Below are positions 24,088 to 32,185 of a stretch of 64,000 nt of DNA, one piece after another. The translations under genes and the position numbers were made by a program. The notes below the pieces were generated by a model. The model made no database searches. It saw nothing but the letters and a program-made list of their open reading frames with translations, and was not told the origin of the DNA. Position 1 is the first letter of the stretch. The number at the start of each line of letters is the position of its first letter. The stretch covers positions 1,922,001 through 1,986,000 of the forward strand of contig NZ_OY726397.1 of assembly GCF_963378095.1 (NCBI RefSeq), read 5' to 3'. Origin of the DNA: Mycolicibacterium sp. MU0053 (GTDB taxonomy: Bacteria; Actinomycetota; Actinomycetes; Mycobacteriales; Mycobacteriaceae).

Positions 24088-26154
24088 GTGACGACGGTTA
24101 AGCAGATTTGCCTCGGGATGGCGGTGGCCGGAGCGGTGGCCGGCGGATCGGTGGCCGGGGCCGCGGTGGCCTACGCGGAGCCCGCCGGCTCCGACTCGGA
24201 TTCGTCATCTTCCACCGCGGATCGGCCCAGCGCCGCGGAGAAGCCGGCGCGGGACAAGTCGGCACGCGAGCCGCTCGGCGCGCTGAAGAAGGCTGCCGCC
24301 AAAGCGGGCATCACCAAACCGGGAATCAAGGTACGCCCGGACGTGCCCAAGCTCAGTGAGCGCTTCGCCGCCGCCGTCGAGGCCGCGCGCACCGCCAAGG
24401 ACGGCGACCGGGACACGGCGCTGACCGCCAGATGGGGCCGCGACAGCGACGCCGCACCGCTGCGCGAGGTGTCCAAGATCTTCTCCCGGAAAATCGATTC
24501 CATCGTCGAGGCATCGGCCAAACCCCGCCGGACGGTCGATATTCGGGTCACCGACCGCGCGGCGGAGCTTCCGCGGCTCGCCGTGCACCGCGACGACGAC
24601 ATCTCCGAGGCGCTGACGGCGGTGACGGAACCGGCCACCACCTCACCGGCGCCGGCGCCGGTGACAATGCCGACGACGTTGGTGGCGCGCGCGGCGCAGT
24701 CGTTGCCCGCGCGGATCGCGGTGATGACCGCACCCAGGGCTCCGCTATCGCCGGCGCGGGTGCTGCGGTCGGTTCCCACGCCGTCGTCGCCGACGCCGCT
24801 GCTGCCGCTGACCGTGGCCGGCGCCAGTCCCGTCGTCGCGACCACCACCCGGCGCGCCACCGCGCAGGAGGCCGTCGTCCAAACCACCTCCGCCCCGACC
24901 CAACGCGTGCTGGTGATCGGCGTCGACGGCGTCAACCTGAGCAAGATCCTCGAGGATCCGGTGACCAACGATCAGTTCATCAGGATGATGAACAACGGGA
25001 CCACCAGCGCCTCGACCATCGCCGGGCACACCACCATCTCGAACCCGTCGTGGACGACAATCCTGACCGGGGTGTGGGACAACAAGAGTGGCGTGATCAA
25101 CAACATGTTCACCCCGCGGACCTACAACAAGTGGCCCACGGTGTTCGACCAGCTGGAGGGGGCCAACCCGGCGATTCGGACCAAGGTCATCGCCGACTGG
25201 GCGGTCATCACCGATATCGGCAACGCGGGCAGCCACGGCGCCGACGACGTCGTTCTGGTCCAGCAGGTCGCGGGCGACGACGACTGGTCGAAGACCGACG
25301 CCGAGGTCACCGCGGAGGCGGTCAAGTCCATCCTCGGCGCCGCTCCCGGTTACGAGGAAGTCCCCAATTTCATGTTCACCTACCTGGTGCAGGTCGACGA
25401 GGCGGGGCACGCCTACGGCGGCGACTCGGCCGAGTACGCCGCGGCGCTGGCCCGCACCGACGAGAACCTTGGCGCCATTCTGGACGCGGTGGCCGCCCGC
25501 GAGGCCGCGAGTTGCGCTGCCGGGGCCTGCGAGGAATGGACGGTGATCGTGGTCACCGACCATGGGCATCAGCCGCAGCAGGGTTTCGGTCACGGCTTCC
25601 AATCACCCAGGGAGACCTCGACTTTCGTCATCGTTGACGGTCCGGGATTCGGTGCGGGGGAGATGAACAACGCGTACACGATCGCCGACATCACGCCTAC
25701 CGTGGTGAAACTGTTCGGCATCGAGCCCACCCGGGACGCCGACGGCGTGCCGTTGATGGACCGGGGCGCCACCCAGGTGGATCCCGTCGATCTGCAGGCG
25801 GCGCTGCAGGCGCAGATCGACTCCTACGGCTGGCCCGATCCGGTCACCACCCTGGCGTTGAGCGTGCGCACGGTCTTCGCGAGCATCCCCTACTTCGTGG
25901 ACGACTTCACCAACCAGATCACCGACCTGCTGCAGGGCATCGTCGAGCAGGACATCGTCCTGGTCAGCGCACTGGCGGCGATCGCCGTGATCCCCGTGCA
26001 GTTCGTCGGCGCCGTGCTGTATGCGGTCACCGACTTCATCGCGCAGATCGTGGCCCGGCTGACCGGGGCCGGGGTCATCCCGCCGTCCAAGGCCCCGAAC
26101 AACTCGGGGGATGCGTCGGTGCTCTTCGTGCCGGAGTACTCGATCGCGGTCTGA
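24088..26154 (+). CDS. Secreted alkaline phosphatase/phosphodiesterase family protein
   Basis: 688 aa from GTG 24088 after GCGGAGGTTGA. Residues 1-33 are a signal peptide (AVAGAVAGGSVAGAAVAYA). Residues 35-270 are a low-complexity Ala/Thr/Pro/Ser-rich region. The catalytic domain starts with VLVIGVDGVN (metal Asp) and TTISNPSWTTILTG (nucleophile Thr or Ser region). It continues with QVDEAGHAYGGDS and VTDHGHQPQQGFGHGF (metal Asp/His ligands), as in type I nucleotide pyrophosphatases/phosphodiesterases. The C-terminal 130 residues contain amphipathic hydrophobic stretches (VSALAAIAVIPVQFVGAVLY). It probably acts on phosphodiesters or phosphate esters in the cell envelope. Confidence 0.83.
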   Translation: MTTVKQICLGMAVAGAVAGGSVAGAAVAYAEPAGSDSDSSSSTADRPSAAEKPARDKSAREPLGALKKAAAKAGITKPGIKVRPDVPKLSERFAAAVEAARTAKDGDRDTALTARWGRDSDAAPLREVSKIFSRKIDSIVEASAKPRRTVDIRVTDRAAELPRLAVHRDDDISEALTAVTEPATTSPAPAPVTMPTTLVARAAQSLPARIAVMTAPRAPLSPARVLRSVPTPSSPTPLLPLTVAGASPVVATTTRRATAQEAVVQTTSAPTQRVLVIGVDGVNLSKILEDPVTNDQFIRMMNNGTTSASTIAGHTTISNPSWTTILTGVWDNKSGVINNMFTPRTYNKWPTVFDQLEGANPAIRTKVIADWAVITDIGNAGSHGADDVVLVQQVAGDDDWSKTDAEVTAEAVKSILGAAPGYEEVPNFMFTYLVQVDEAGHAYGGDSAEYAAALARTDENLGAILDAVAAREAASCAAGACEEWTVIVVTDHGHQPQQGFGHGFQSPRETSTFVIVDGPGFGAGEMNNAYTIADITPTVVKLFGIEPTRDADGVPLMDRGATQVDPVDLQAALQAQIDSYGWPDPVTTLALSVRTVFASIPYFVDDFTNQITDLLQGIVEQDIVLVSALAAIAVIPVQFVGAVLYAVTDFIAQIVARLTGAGVIPPSKAPNNSGDASVLFVPEYSIAV

Positions 26155-26159
26155 CGTCG

Positions 26160-27053
26160 CTAGCCGGCGTCCTTGAGCCGCACCAGCCGCGTCGTAGAAC
26201 TCTCGTCGAGTTCCACCTCGGGGCGCGAGCGCAGGAAGTCGCTGAACGACTTGTAGCCGAGGGCCTTCTCGCTGAACGACGGGTCCATCCGCTTCATCTG
26301 GGCCTTGACCGCCGAGTTGTGCAGCCAGTCGGCGTCGTCTTTTTCCAGCCCGATGCGCAGCGCGCGGGTCAGCAGGCCCGTGGCCGCGACCTGCGGGTCC
26401 GGTGGCGGCGGCTCCTCGGGCGCCTTCGCCGATCGGGTCGCGCGGCGGCGCTTCGGGGGTGCGGTGTCGTCGCTGTCGTCCGGGACCGGTGCGGGCTCGA
26501 ACACCGGAACCCCCGGCAGCGCGTCGTAGGTGACGAACTCGTCGCAGGCCGCGGCCAGCGAACGGCTCGAGGAGCCGGCCACCCCGATGCCCACCACGTA
26601 GCGGCCCAGCCGTTTGCAGCGTTGCGCCAGCGCGATGTAGTCGGAATCGCCGCCGACGATCACCACGTGCGTCAGGTCGGGCAACCGGAACATGTCCTCG
26701 ACGGCGTCGACCGCCAGCCGGATATCGGCGCCGTTCTTGCCGTAGGCCGCGGCCGGGAACAGCTGCACCAGGTCGACGGCGCGGCTCACCAGCTGATCGC
26801 GGTAATTGGCGTTGACCTCGGCGGACCAGTCGGCATAGGCGCGGGTCAGCACCAAGGTGCCGAACGACGAGGCGAAGTCGATGATCGCCCCAACGTCGAC
26901 TTTGGCGCGTTCCAGCCGGTCGGGAAAGTCGGCCGAATCCTTGGCCTTGTCGCGCTGGAACGAGTTGCGACCGTTCACCTGGTCGTATCGGGAGATCACG
27001 ATGTTGTCGAAGTCGAGGTACACCGCGACGCGCGTCACACCGTTGTCGGTCAT
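26160..27053 (-). CDS. NYN-domain RNase-like protein with LOTUS/OST-HTH domain
   Basis: 297 aa from ATG 27053 (MTDNGVTRVAVYLDFDN). The NYN (PIN-like, LabA/DUF88) domain covers residues 1-170, with acidic catalytic residues in YLDFDNI, NGADIRLAVDAVEDMF and VIVGGDSDYIALAQRCKRLG. A charged Pro-rich linker follows (about 185-215). The C-terminal 75 residues (SFSEKALGYKSFSDFLRSRPEVEL) match the OST-HTH/LOTUS winged-helix fold, which binds RNA. A cytosolic RNA-processing or decay enzyme is likely. It ends 5 bp from the convergent phosphatase gene. Confidence 0.85.
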   Translation of the reverse strand: MTDNGVTRVAVYLDFDNIVISRYDQVNGRNSFQRDKAKDSADFPDRLERAKVDVGAIIDFASSFGTLVLTRAYADWSAEVNANYRDQLVSRAVDLVQLFPAAAYGKNGADIRLAVDAVEDMFRLPDLTHVVIVGGDSDYIALAQRCKRLGRYVVGIGVAGSSSRSLAAACDEFVTYDALPGVPVFEPAPVPDDSDDTAPPKRRRATRSAKAPEEPPPPDPQVAATGLLTRALRIGLEKDDADWLHNSAVKAQMKRMDPSFSEKALGYKSFSDFLRSRPEVELDESSTTRLVRLKDAG

Positions 27054-27269
27054 GGGATCCAGTCTGATCGATGAAGTGCGGGTAGTGTTGGGGTGTTGAT
27101 AAACCAGCCAGTCCGGAGCGTCGTATCGCACCTGCAGCGTCGCGAGCATCCGCTCGGAGCCGGGCACGACCAACATAGCCCAGTTTTCGCTGCGGTCCGA
27201 CAGCCCAGAGGTGTCTCTGCGTACCAGTCAGAGCGCCGACCCACCTCCCGCTGAACATTCAGGACAGAC

Positions 27270-28481
27270 ATGGCCATCACCGACGTTTCCCTCTACGCAC
27301 ACCTGAGCCGCACAGACATCGAGTCGCTCGGTGCCGAATTGGATTCGATCCGCCAGGACGTCGAGGACTCCCTCGGCGCGCGCGACGCTGCCTACATCAA
27401 CCGCGCGATCCGATTCCAACGGGTGCTCGACACCGCGTCGCGACTGCTGCTGGTCTTCGGCCGCTCCAAGACCACCTGGGCGCTGGGCACCGCGGGGTTG
27501 GCGGCGGCGAAAACCGTCGAGAACATGGAACTCGGGCACAACATCTCGCACGGCCAGTGGGATTGGATGAACGACCCCGAGATCCACTCCAATACCTGGG
27601 AGTGGGACATGTTCGGGTTGTCGTCGCAGTGGCGGTACTCGCACAACTACCGCCACCACGTGTACACCAACGTCCACGGCGTCGACGACGACCTGGGCTT
27701 CGGGATCATGCGGGTTTCCCGCGACGAGCCGTGGAAACGCAAGTGGCTGTTGCAACCGGTGCGCAACGTGTTGCTGGCGCTCGTCTTCGAGTGGGGCATC
27801 GCGATGCACGGCCTGCACGCGGTGCACGACCGCGCCGCGACCGATACCGAAAGATCCGCCCAGACGAAAGCGATGCTGCGCAAGGCGCGCCGTCAGCTGG
27901 TCAAGGATTACCTGCTGATGCCGGCGCTGAGCGGCAAACGCTGGCGTCGCACGCTGACGGGGAACGCGGCGGCCAATGTGCTGCGCAACCTGTGGACCTA
28001 CGCGGTGATCTTCTGCGGGCATTTCCCCGACGGCGCCGAGAAGTTCACCGAAGCGGCGCTGGCCGACGAGACCAAGGCCGACTGGTATCTGCGGCAGATG
28101 CTGGGGACGGCGAACTTCAACGCCGGACCGGTGCTGGCCTTCGCCAGCGGCAACCTGTGCTACCAGATCGAGCACCACCTGTTCCCGGATCTGCCGAGCA
28201 ATCGGTACGCCCAGATCGCCGAGCGCGTGCGCGCCCTCTGCGACAAATACGATCTGCCTTACACCACGGGATCCTTTGCGCGCCAGTTCATTTTGACTCA
28301 GCGCACCATCCTCAAGTTGGCACTGCCCGACCGCTATCTGCGCGCCACCGCCGACGATGCACCGGAGACGGCCTCGGAGCGCAGGTTTTTCCCGACGGTT
28401 TCCGGCGGCGACCGCACCGCGGTCGCGAAGGGCGCGCCCATGCTCCCCGCCGGGATCCACCGGCCCACCGCACGGCGCTGA
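27270..28481 (+). CDS. desA3: DesA3-like membrane fatty acid desaturase
   Basis: 403 aa. Integral-membrane diiron acyl-CoA desaturase; M. tuberculosis DesA3 makes oleoyl-CoA from stearoyl-CoA. The His boxes are present: GHNISHGQWDWMNDPEIHS, HNYRHHVYTN and QIEHHLFPDLPSNRYAQI. Long identical-looking stretches (IFCGHFPDGAEKFT, WYLRQMLG-ANFNAGP, DLPYTTGSF, DDAPETxSER) support DesA3 orthology or close paralogy. The oxidoreductase that neighbours desA3 in M. tuberculosis (Rv3230c) is not adjacent here. The C-terminal tail, which controls degradation in DesA3, is shorter. Start ATG 27270 follows AGGACAG. Confidence 0.9.
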   Translation: MAITDVSLYAHLSRTDIESLGAELDSIRQDVEDSLGARDAAYINRAIRFQRVLDTASRLLLVFGRSKTTWALGTAGLAAAKTVENMELGHNISHGQWDWMNDPEIHSNTWEWDMFGLSSQWRYSHNYRHHVYTNVHGVDDDLGFGIMRVSRDEPWKRKWLLQPVRNVLLALVFEWGIAMHGLHAVHDRAATDTERSAQTKAMLRKARRQLVKDYLLMPALSGKRWRRTLTGNAAANVLRNLWTYAVIFCGHFPDGAEKFTEAALADETKADWYLRQMLGTANFNAGPVLAFASGNLCYQIEHHLFPDLPSNRYAQIAERVRALCDKYDLPYTTGSFARQFILTQRTILKLALPDRYLRATADDAPETASERRFFPTVSGGDRTAVAKGAPMLPAGIHRPTARR

Positions 28482-28505
28482 CGGCGCCGACCGTAGCCTT
28501 CTGGC

Positions 28506-29924
28506 GTGACCGTGATCGACCCTGACCAGCTCAAAGTGTGCCTGCGGGTGCTCGCCGAGATCGAATCGCTGCCGCCCGAGCATCCCGATGCCGTCGCGGT
28601 GCGCCGTGCCACCGCGAGCCTGTGGAAGTCGGTGAAGATCGCGCGCCGCCACGCCAAACGTGACGCGGTGGCCGCCGCCGACAAGGCCGTCACCGCGGCC
28701 ACCGCCACCGGGGCGCCCGGCCGCATCGACGACGAGACCCAGGGGCTGCCGCTGGTGTCGACCGCGGTCGGCGCCACCGCCGGCACGTTGCTGCGCTCGC
28801 GTGCCTGCTACACCTGCAAGGCCCGCTACACCGTGGTGGACGCGTTCTACCACCAGCTGTGTCCGCGATGCGCGACGTTCAACCGCGGCAAACGCGACGC
28901 CCGCACCGACCTGACCGGCCGCAGCGCTCTGCTCACCGGCGGGCGGGCGAAGATCGGCATGTACATCGCGCTGCGGCTGCTGCGCGACGGCGCCCACACC
29001 ACCATCACCACCCGGTTCCCCAACGACGCGGTGCGCCGGTTTGCGGGCATGGCGGACAGCGCCGACTGGCTGCACCGGCTGCGGGTGGTGGGGATCGATC
29101 TGCGGGACCCGGCGCAGGTCGTGGCGCTGGCCGACAATGTCGCCGAGCGCGGCCCGCTGGACATCCTGATCAACAACGCCGCGCAGACCGTGCGCCGCCC
29201 GCCCGGCTCGTACGTCGCCCTCGTCGAGGCCGAACGCACCCCGGCCCCGGAACTGGTGGATGTCGTCACCTTCGACCACGTCAGCGACGCGCACCCGGCC
29301 GCGCTGGCCGGCAGCCTGGCCGAGCACCAGCGGCCGCACGCGCTGACCGAGTTGGCGCTGGTGGCGCGCAGTGCCTCGCCGGAGCGGATCGCCGCCGGCA
29401 CCGCCATCGATGCCGGCGGGTTGCTGCCCGACACGGCCGCGGTCAACAGTTGGACCCAGCGGGTGGACGAGGTCGATCCGTTGGAGCTGCTGGAGGTGCA
29501 GCTGTGCAACCAGACCGCGCCGTTCATTTTGATCAGCCGGCTGCGCCCGGCCCTGGCGGCCTCGGCGGCGCGACGCAAGTACGTGGTGAACGTCTCGGCG
29601 ATGGAGGGCCAGTTCAGCCGCGAGTACAAGGGCCCCGGGCATCCGCACACCAACATGGCCAAGGCCGCGTTGAACATGCTGACCCGCACCAGCGCGAAGG
29701 AGATGCTGGAGAGCGACGGCATTCTGATGACCGCCGTCGACACCGGCTGGATCACCGACGAGCGGCCGCACCCGACGAAGCTGCGGCTGGCCGAGGAGGG
29801 CTTCCACGCGCCGCTGGATCTGGTCGACGGCGCGGCCCGGGTGTACGACCCGATTGTGCAAGGGGAGGCCGGCGAGGATCTGTACGGCTGCTTCCTGAAG
29901 GACTATTCGGTGGGCAACTGGTAG
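28506..29924 (+). CDS. SDR-family protein with N-terminal zinc ribbon
   Basis: 472 aa from GTG 28506. Residues 1-95 are helical. A four-Cys zinc ribbon follows (CYTC at 101-104, CPRC at 119-122). The Rossmann domain starts at about 138 (GRSALLTGGRAKIGMYIALRLL) with D in GIDLRD and ILINNAAQTV. The catalytic Ser region is VNVSAMEGQFS. Where classical SDRs have YxxxK this protein has TNMAK, so Tyr is replaced by Thr. I recall the same HTNMAKAALNM string in related proteins, so this may be a subfamily trait. The reaction is unknown. It may be co-transcribed with the topoisomerase gene 39 bp downstream. Confidence 0.82.
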   Translation: MTVIDPDQLKVCLRVLAEIESLPPEHPDAVAVRRATASLWKSVKIARRHAKRDAVAAADKAVTAATATGAPGRIDDETQGLPLVSTAVGATAGTLLRSRACYTCKARYTVVDAFYHQLCPRCATFNRGKRDARTDLTGRSALLTGGRAKIGMYIALRLLRDGAHTTITTRFPNDAVRRFAGMADSADWLHRLRVVGIDLRDPAQVVALADNVAERGPLDILINNAAQTVRRPPGSYVALVEAERTPAPELVDVVTFDHVSDAHPAALAGSLAEHQRPHALTELALVARSASPERIAAGTAIDAGGLLPDTAAVNSWTQRVDEVDPLELLEVQLCNQTAPFILISRLRPALAASAARRKYVVNVSAMEGQFSREYKGPGHPHTNMAKAALNMLTRTSAKEMLESDGILMTAVDTGWITDERPHPTKLRLAEEGFHAPLDLVDGAARVYDPIVQGEAGEDLYGCFLKDYSVGNW

Positions 29925-29963
29925 GGCGTGTAAAGCGCGCGGACGCAGGGTATCCCCGCGGGC

Positions 29964-31028
29964 ATGCGGCTCAAGCGCAGTGTGTTGACCTCGCCGGGGA
30001 TCACCCGACGGCGATGCGGAAAAGGTTTCGCCTACTCCGGTCCCGACGGCTCCGCGCTCACCGATGAGGCGACGCTGCAGCGGATCAAGGATTTGGTGAT
30101 CCCGCCGGCGTGGAAGAAGGTGTGGATCAGTCCGTTCCCCAACGGGCACATTCAGGCCGTCGGCACCGACGTCGCGGGCCGCCGGCAGTACCTGTATCAC
30201 GAACGCTGGCAACAGGAGCGCGCCGAGGAGAAATTCGACCGGGTCCTGGAGATGTCCAAGCAGCTGCCGGCCTGGCGCGAGCGGATCGCCGAGGACCTGG
30301 GCGGCAAGGGGCTGAGCCGCGAGCGGGTGCTGGCGTTGGCGTTGCACCTGCTGGACCGCGGCTACTTCCGCGCCGGCGGCGAGCAGTACGCCGAGGAGAA
30401 CGAGTCCTACGGGATCGCCACGCTGTTGTGCGAGCATGTCAACGTGCGCGGGGCCGCGGTGGTCTTCGATTATCCCGCCAAGAGTGGGGTGCAGCGCACG
30501 TTGGAGTTGGAGGACCCCGAGGTGGCGCGGGCGGTCAAGGCGTTGCTGCGGCGGGGGAGTCGCTCCGAGCGGTTGCTGGTGTGCCGGGCGGCCAAGGGCT
30601 GGACCGATATTCGCGCCGACGACCTCAACGCCCGCTTCAAGGAAATGGTCGGCGCGGAGTACAGCGTCAAGGATCTGCGTACCTGGCACGGCACGGTGCT
30701 GGCGGCCGCGGCGTTCGTCGACGCCGACCCGGCCGCCTCGAAGCGGCAGGTGAAGAAGATCGAGGCCGCGGTCATGAAGGAGGTGGCCGAGGAGTTGGGC
30801 AACACCCCGGCGGTGGCCCGCGGCTCGTATGTCGATCCGCGGGTGGTGGCCGGCTACGAGCAGGGCCTGACGATCGGGCACGCCGGTCGGCGCGCCGCGC
30901 GAGAGTCCGATCCGGATGCCGCGCAGGCGATCCTGGAGAAGGCGACGCGCGCGTTGATCACCAAGGTCGGCAAGGGCAGTGCGGCCTCGCGGCGCCCGCA
31001 GGGGACGGCGGTGGGGAAAGCGGCCTGA
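29964..31028 (+). CDS. Type IB DNA topoisomerase
   Basis: 354 aa, the short poxvirus-like bacterial TopIB form, which relaxes both positive and negative supercoils through a 3'-phosphotyrosine. Catalytic elements: Arg136 in DRGYFRAGGEQYAEENESYG, Lys173 in the beta-hairpin, Arg239 in VKDLRTWHGT, Asn280 in the His/Asn position (GNTPAV) and nucleophile Tyr289 in ARGSYVDPRVV. The N-terminal domain contains TDEATLQRIKDLVIPPAWKKVW. The tail is basic. Start ATG 29964. Confidence 0.92.
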   Translation: MRLKRSVLTSPGITRRRCGKGFAYSGPDGSALTDEATLQRIKDLVIPPAWKKVWISPFPNGHIQAVGTDVAGRRQYLYHERWQQERAEEKFDRVLEMSKQLPAWRERIAEDLGGKGLSRERVLALALHLLDRGYFRAGGEQYAEENESYGIATLLCEHVNVRGAAVVFDYPAKSGVQRTLELEDPEVARAVKALLRRGSRSERLLVCRAAKGWTDIRADDLNARFKEMVGAEYSVKDLRTWHGTVLAAAAFVDADPAASKRQVKKIEAAVMKEVAEELGNTPAVARGSYVDPRVVAGYEQGLTIGHAGRRAARESDPDAAQAILEKATRALITKVGKGSAASRRPQGTAVGKAA

Positions 31029-31043
31029 TTGTCGCGTCCGCTC

Positions 31044-31457
31044 CTATCGCCAGTGCCAGACGCCGCGCCGCACCACCCAGTTTCCCGGCGATGGCATCGC
31101 CGCCGGGTCGGGCGACTTGCCCCGGTCCGACTCCGATGGTCGCTGCCCGCGGCCGCCGGACGATGAGTCGAGAAGCTGGCGCGCCCTGCGTAGCAGCGCA
31201 CGTCGAGGCCGATCGAGGCGAGCCTCGAAGGGCCCGGCCTCGGCAACGATCTGAGCAAAGCGTTGCGAGAGCTGCTCGCAGGTCATGCCGAACCGCGGCA
31301 ACGCCTCCTCCGGGTCGGGGCCACCGAACGGTGCCCAACTGACTACGAACTCGAGTATCTCCCAGTCGATTTGATCGACACGGGGGATCGCACCACCCGG
31401 CGGTGCCAAGGACCTGACACCGGCGCGGGTGGTGGACTGATCGGTGGGCTTCTTCAC
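31044..31457 (-). CDS. Conserved small protein (DUF3263-like core)
   Basis: 137 aa from GTG 31457, which overlaps the stop of the crotonase gene (GTGA). A core of about 45 residues (DWEILEFVVSWAPFGGPDPEEALPRFGMTCEQLSQRFAQIV) resembles the DUF3263 pattern of a helix, a short acidic turn and an HTH-like helix pair. The C-terminal part is Arg/Ser-rich and probably disordered. It could be a small DNA-binding or regulatory protein. It is the last gene of the long minus-strand operon and converges with topoisomerase IB. Confidence 0.6.
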   Translation of the reverse strand: MKKPTDQSTTRAGVRSLAPPGGAIPRVDQIDWEILEFVVSWAPFGGPDPEEALPRFGMTCEQLSQRFAQIVAEAGPFEARLDRPRRALLRRARQLLDSSSGGRGQRPSESDRGKSPDPAAMPSPGNWVVRRGVWHWR

Positions 31458-32179
31458 GCCCTCGGCGGGGCTTGACGGCGCAGGGATCCGATGACCAGCC
31501 GGGACTTGGCGAGCTCGGTGGCTTCCTCCTCTGTCGCTTGCTCGCTGATCCGCAGAAAGTCCCGGATCTCCTGGTGCACGCGGGGGTCGTGCGGTAGCAG
31601 TGTCTCGACTACGGCGGCCACCCGTTCGTCGAGGCCCGCAGCGTCGACCGACTCCGAAATGATGTCCAGTTCGGCGGCCCGGGCCGCCGAGATCGCAGCA
31701 CCGGTCGCGGTGAGCCGAAACGCCTCCCGACGTCCGACCAGCTGTGGCAGCCAGGCTAATACCAGTACGGGCGCCAGGCCGATGTTCACTTCGGGAAACG
31801 AGAACTTCGCGGTGGAGGCGGCGAGGGCGATGTCGGACAGCGCGGCCAGGCCCACACCGAAACCGGCCGCGTCGCCCTGCACCTTGGCTATCGACACGAG
31901 GCGGGTGTTGCGGAGGGCTTGGTTCACCGCGACCAGCCGCTCCACCTCGCCGGGCAGCTCGTGCACTGTCGCCGCGCTGCGTTCCCGGCCCAGGCAGAAC
32001 GACTCTGCGTTGGACTCGATCACCACGACGTGCGCCGAATCCGGTGGCGAGTTCAACAGTTCGGCAAAGCGGTCGCAGTCGTCGAGGGAGATCAGGCCGT
32101 CGGCCGACAACGGCAGCGTCACCCGCAGGACACCGTCAGTCAGCGTCGCGATCGATTCGATATTCAGCGTCATGGTCAT
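31454..32179 (-). CDS. Enoyl-CoA hydratase/isomerase family protein
   Basis: 241 aa from ATG 32179 with AAGGACAG upstream. Crotonase fold: ESNAESFCLGRERSA for the first oxyanion-hole and CoA site, then VQGDAAGFGVGLAALSDIALAASTAKFSFPEVNIGLAP. The position of the first catalytic Glu in hydratases (GGGxELA) is Gly here (GFGVGLA), and the usual PGAGGTQ loop is replaced. It is therefore probably not a classical hydratase; isomerase, hydrolase, decarboxylase or C-C hydrolase chemistry is possible. It is in the operon with an aldehyde dehydrogenase and RidA gene. Confidence 0.8.
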   Translation of the reverse strand: MTMTLNIESIATLTDGVLRVTLPLSADGLISLDDCDRFAELLNSPPDSAHVVVIESNAESFCLGRERSAATVHELPGEVERLVAVNQALRNTRLVSIAKVQGDAAGFGVGLAALSDIALAASTAKFSFPEVNIGLAPVLVLAWLPQLVGRREAFRLTATGAAISAARAAELDIISESVDAAGLDERVAAVVETLLPHDPRVHQEIRDFLRISEQATEEEATELAKSRLVIGSLRRQAPPRA

Positions 32180-32185
32180 CTGTCC

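Noticed and set aside
24171..25602. Minus-strand ORFs of 265-285 codons inside the secreted phosphodiesterase gene
   Set aside because: Shadows of a GC-rich Ala/Thr-rich region; the plus-strand frame has signal peptide and metal-binding motifs.
27228..30881. A 1217-codon open frame on the minus strand
   Set aside because: It lies antisense to the desaturase, SDR and topoisomerase genes, which have full family motifs. Its product is low-complexity Arg/Gly/His/Val-rich, as expected for GC-rich shadow frames.
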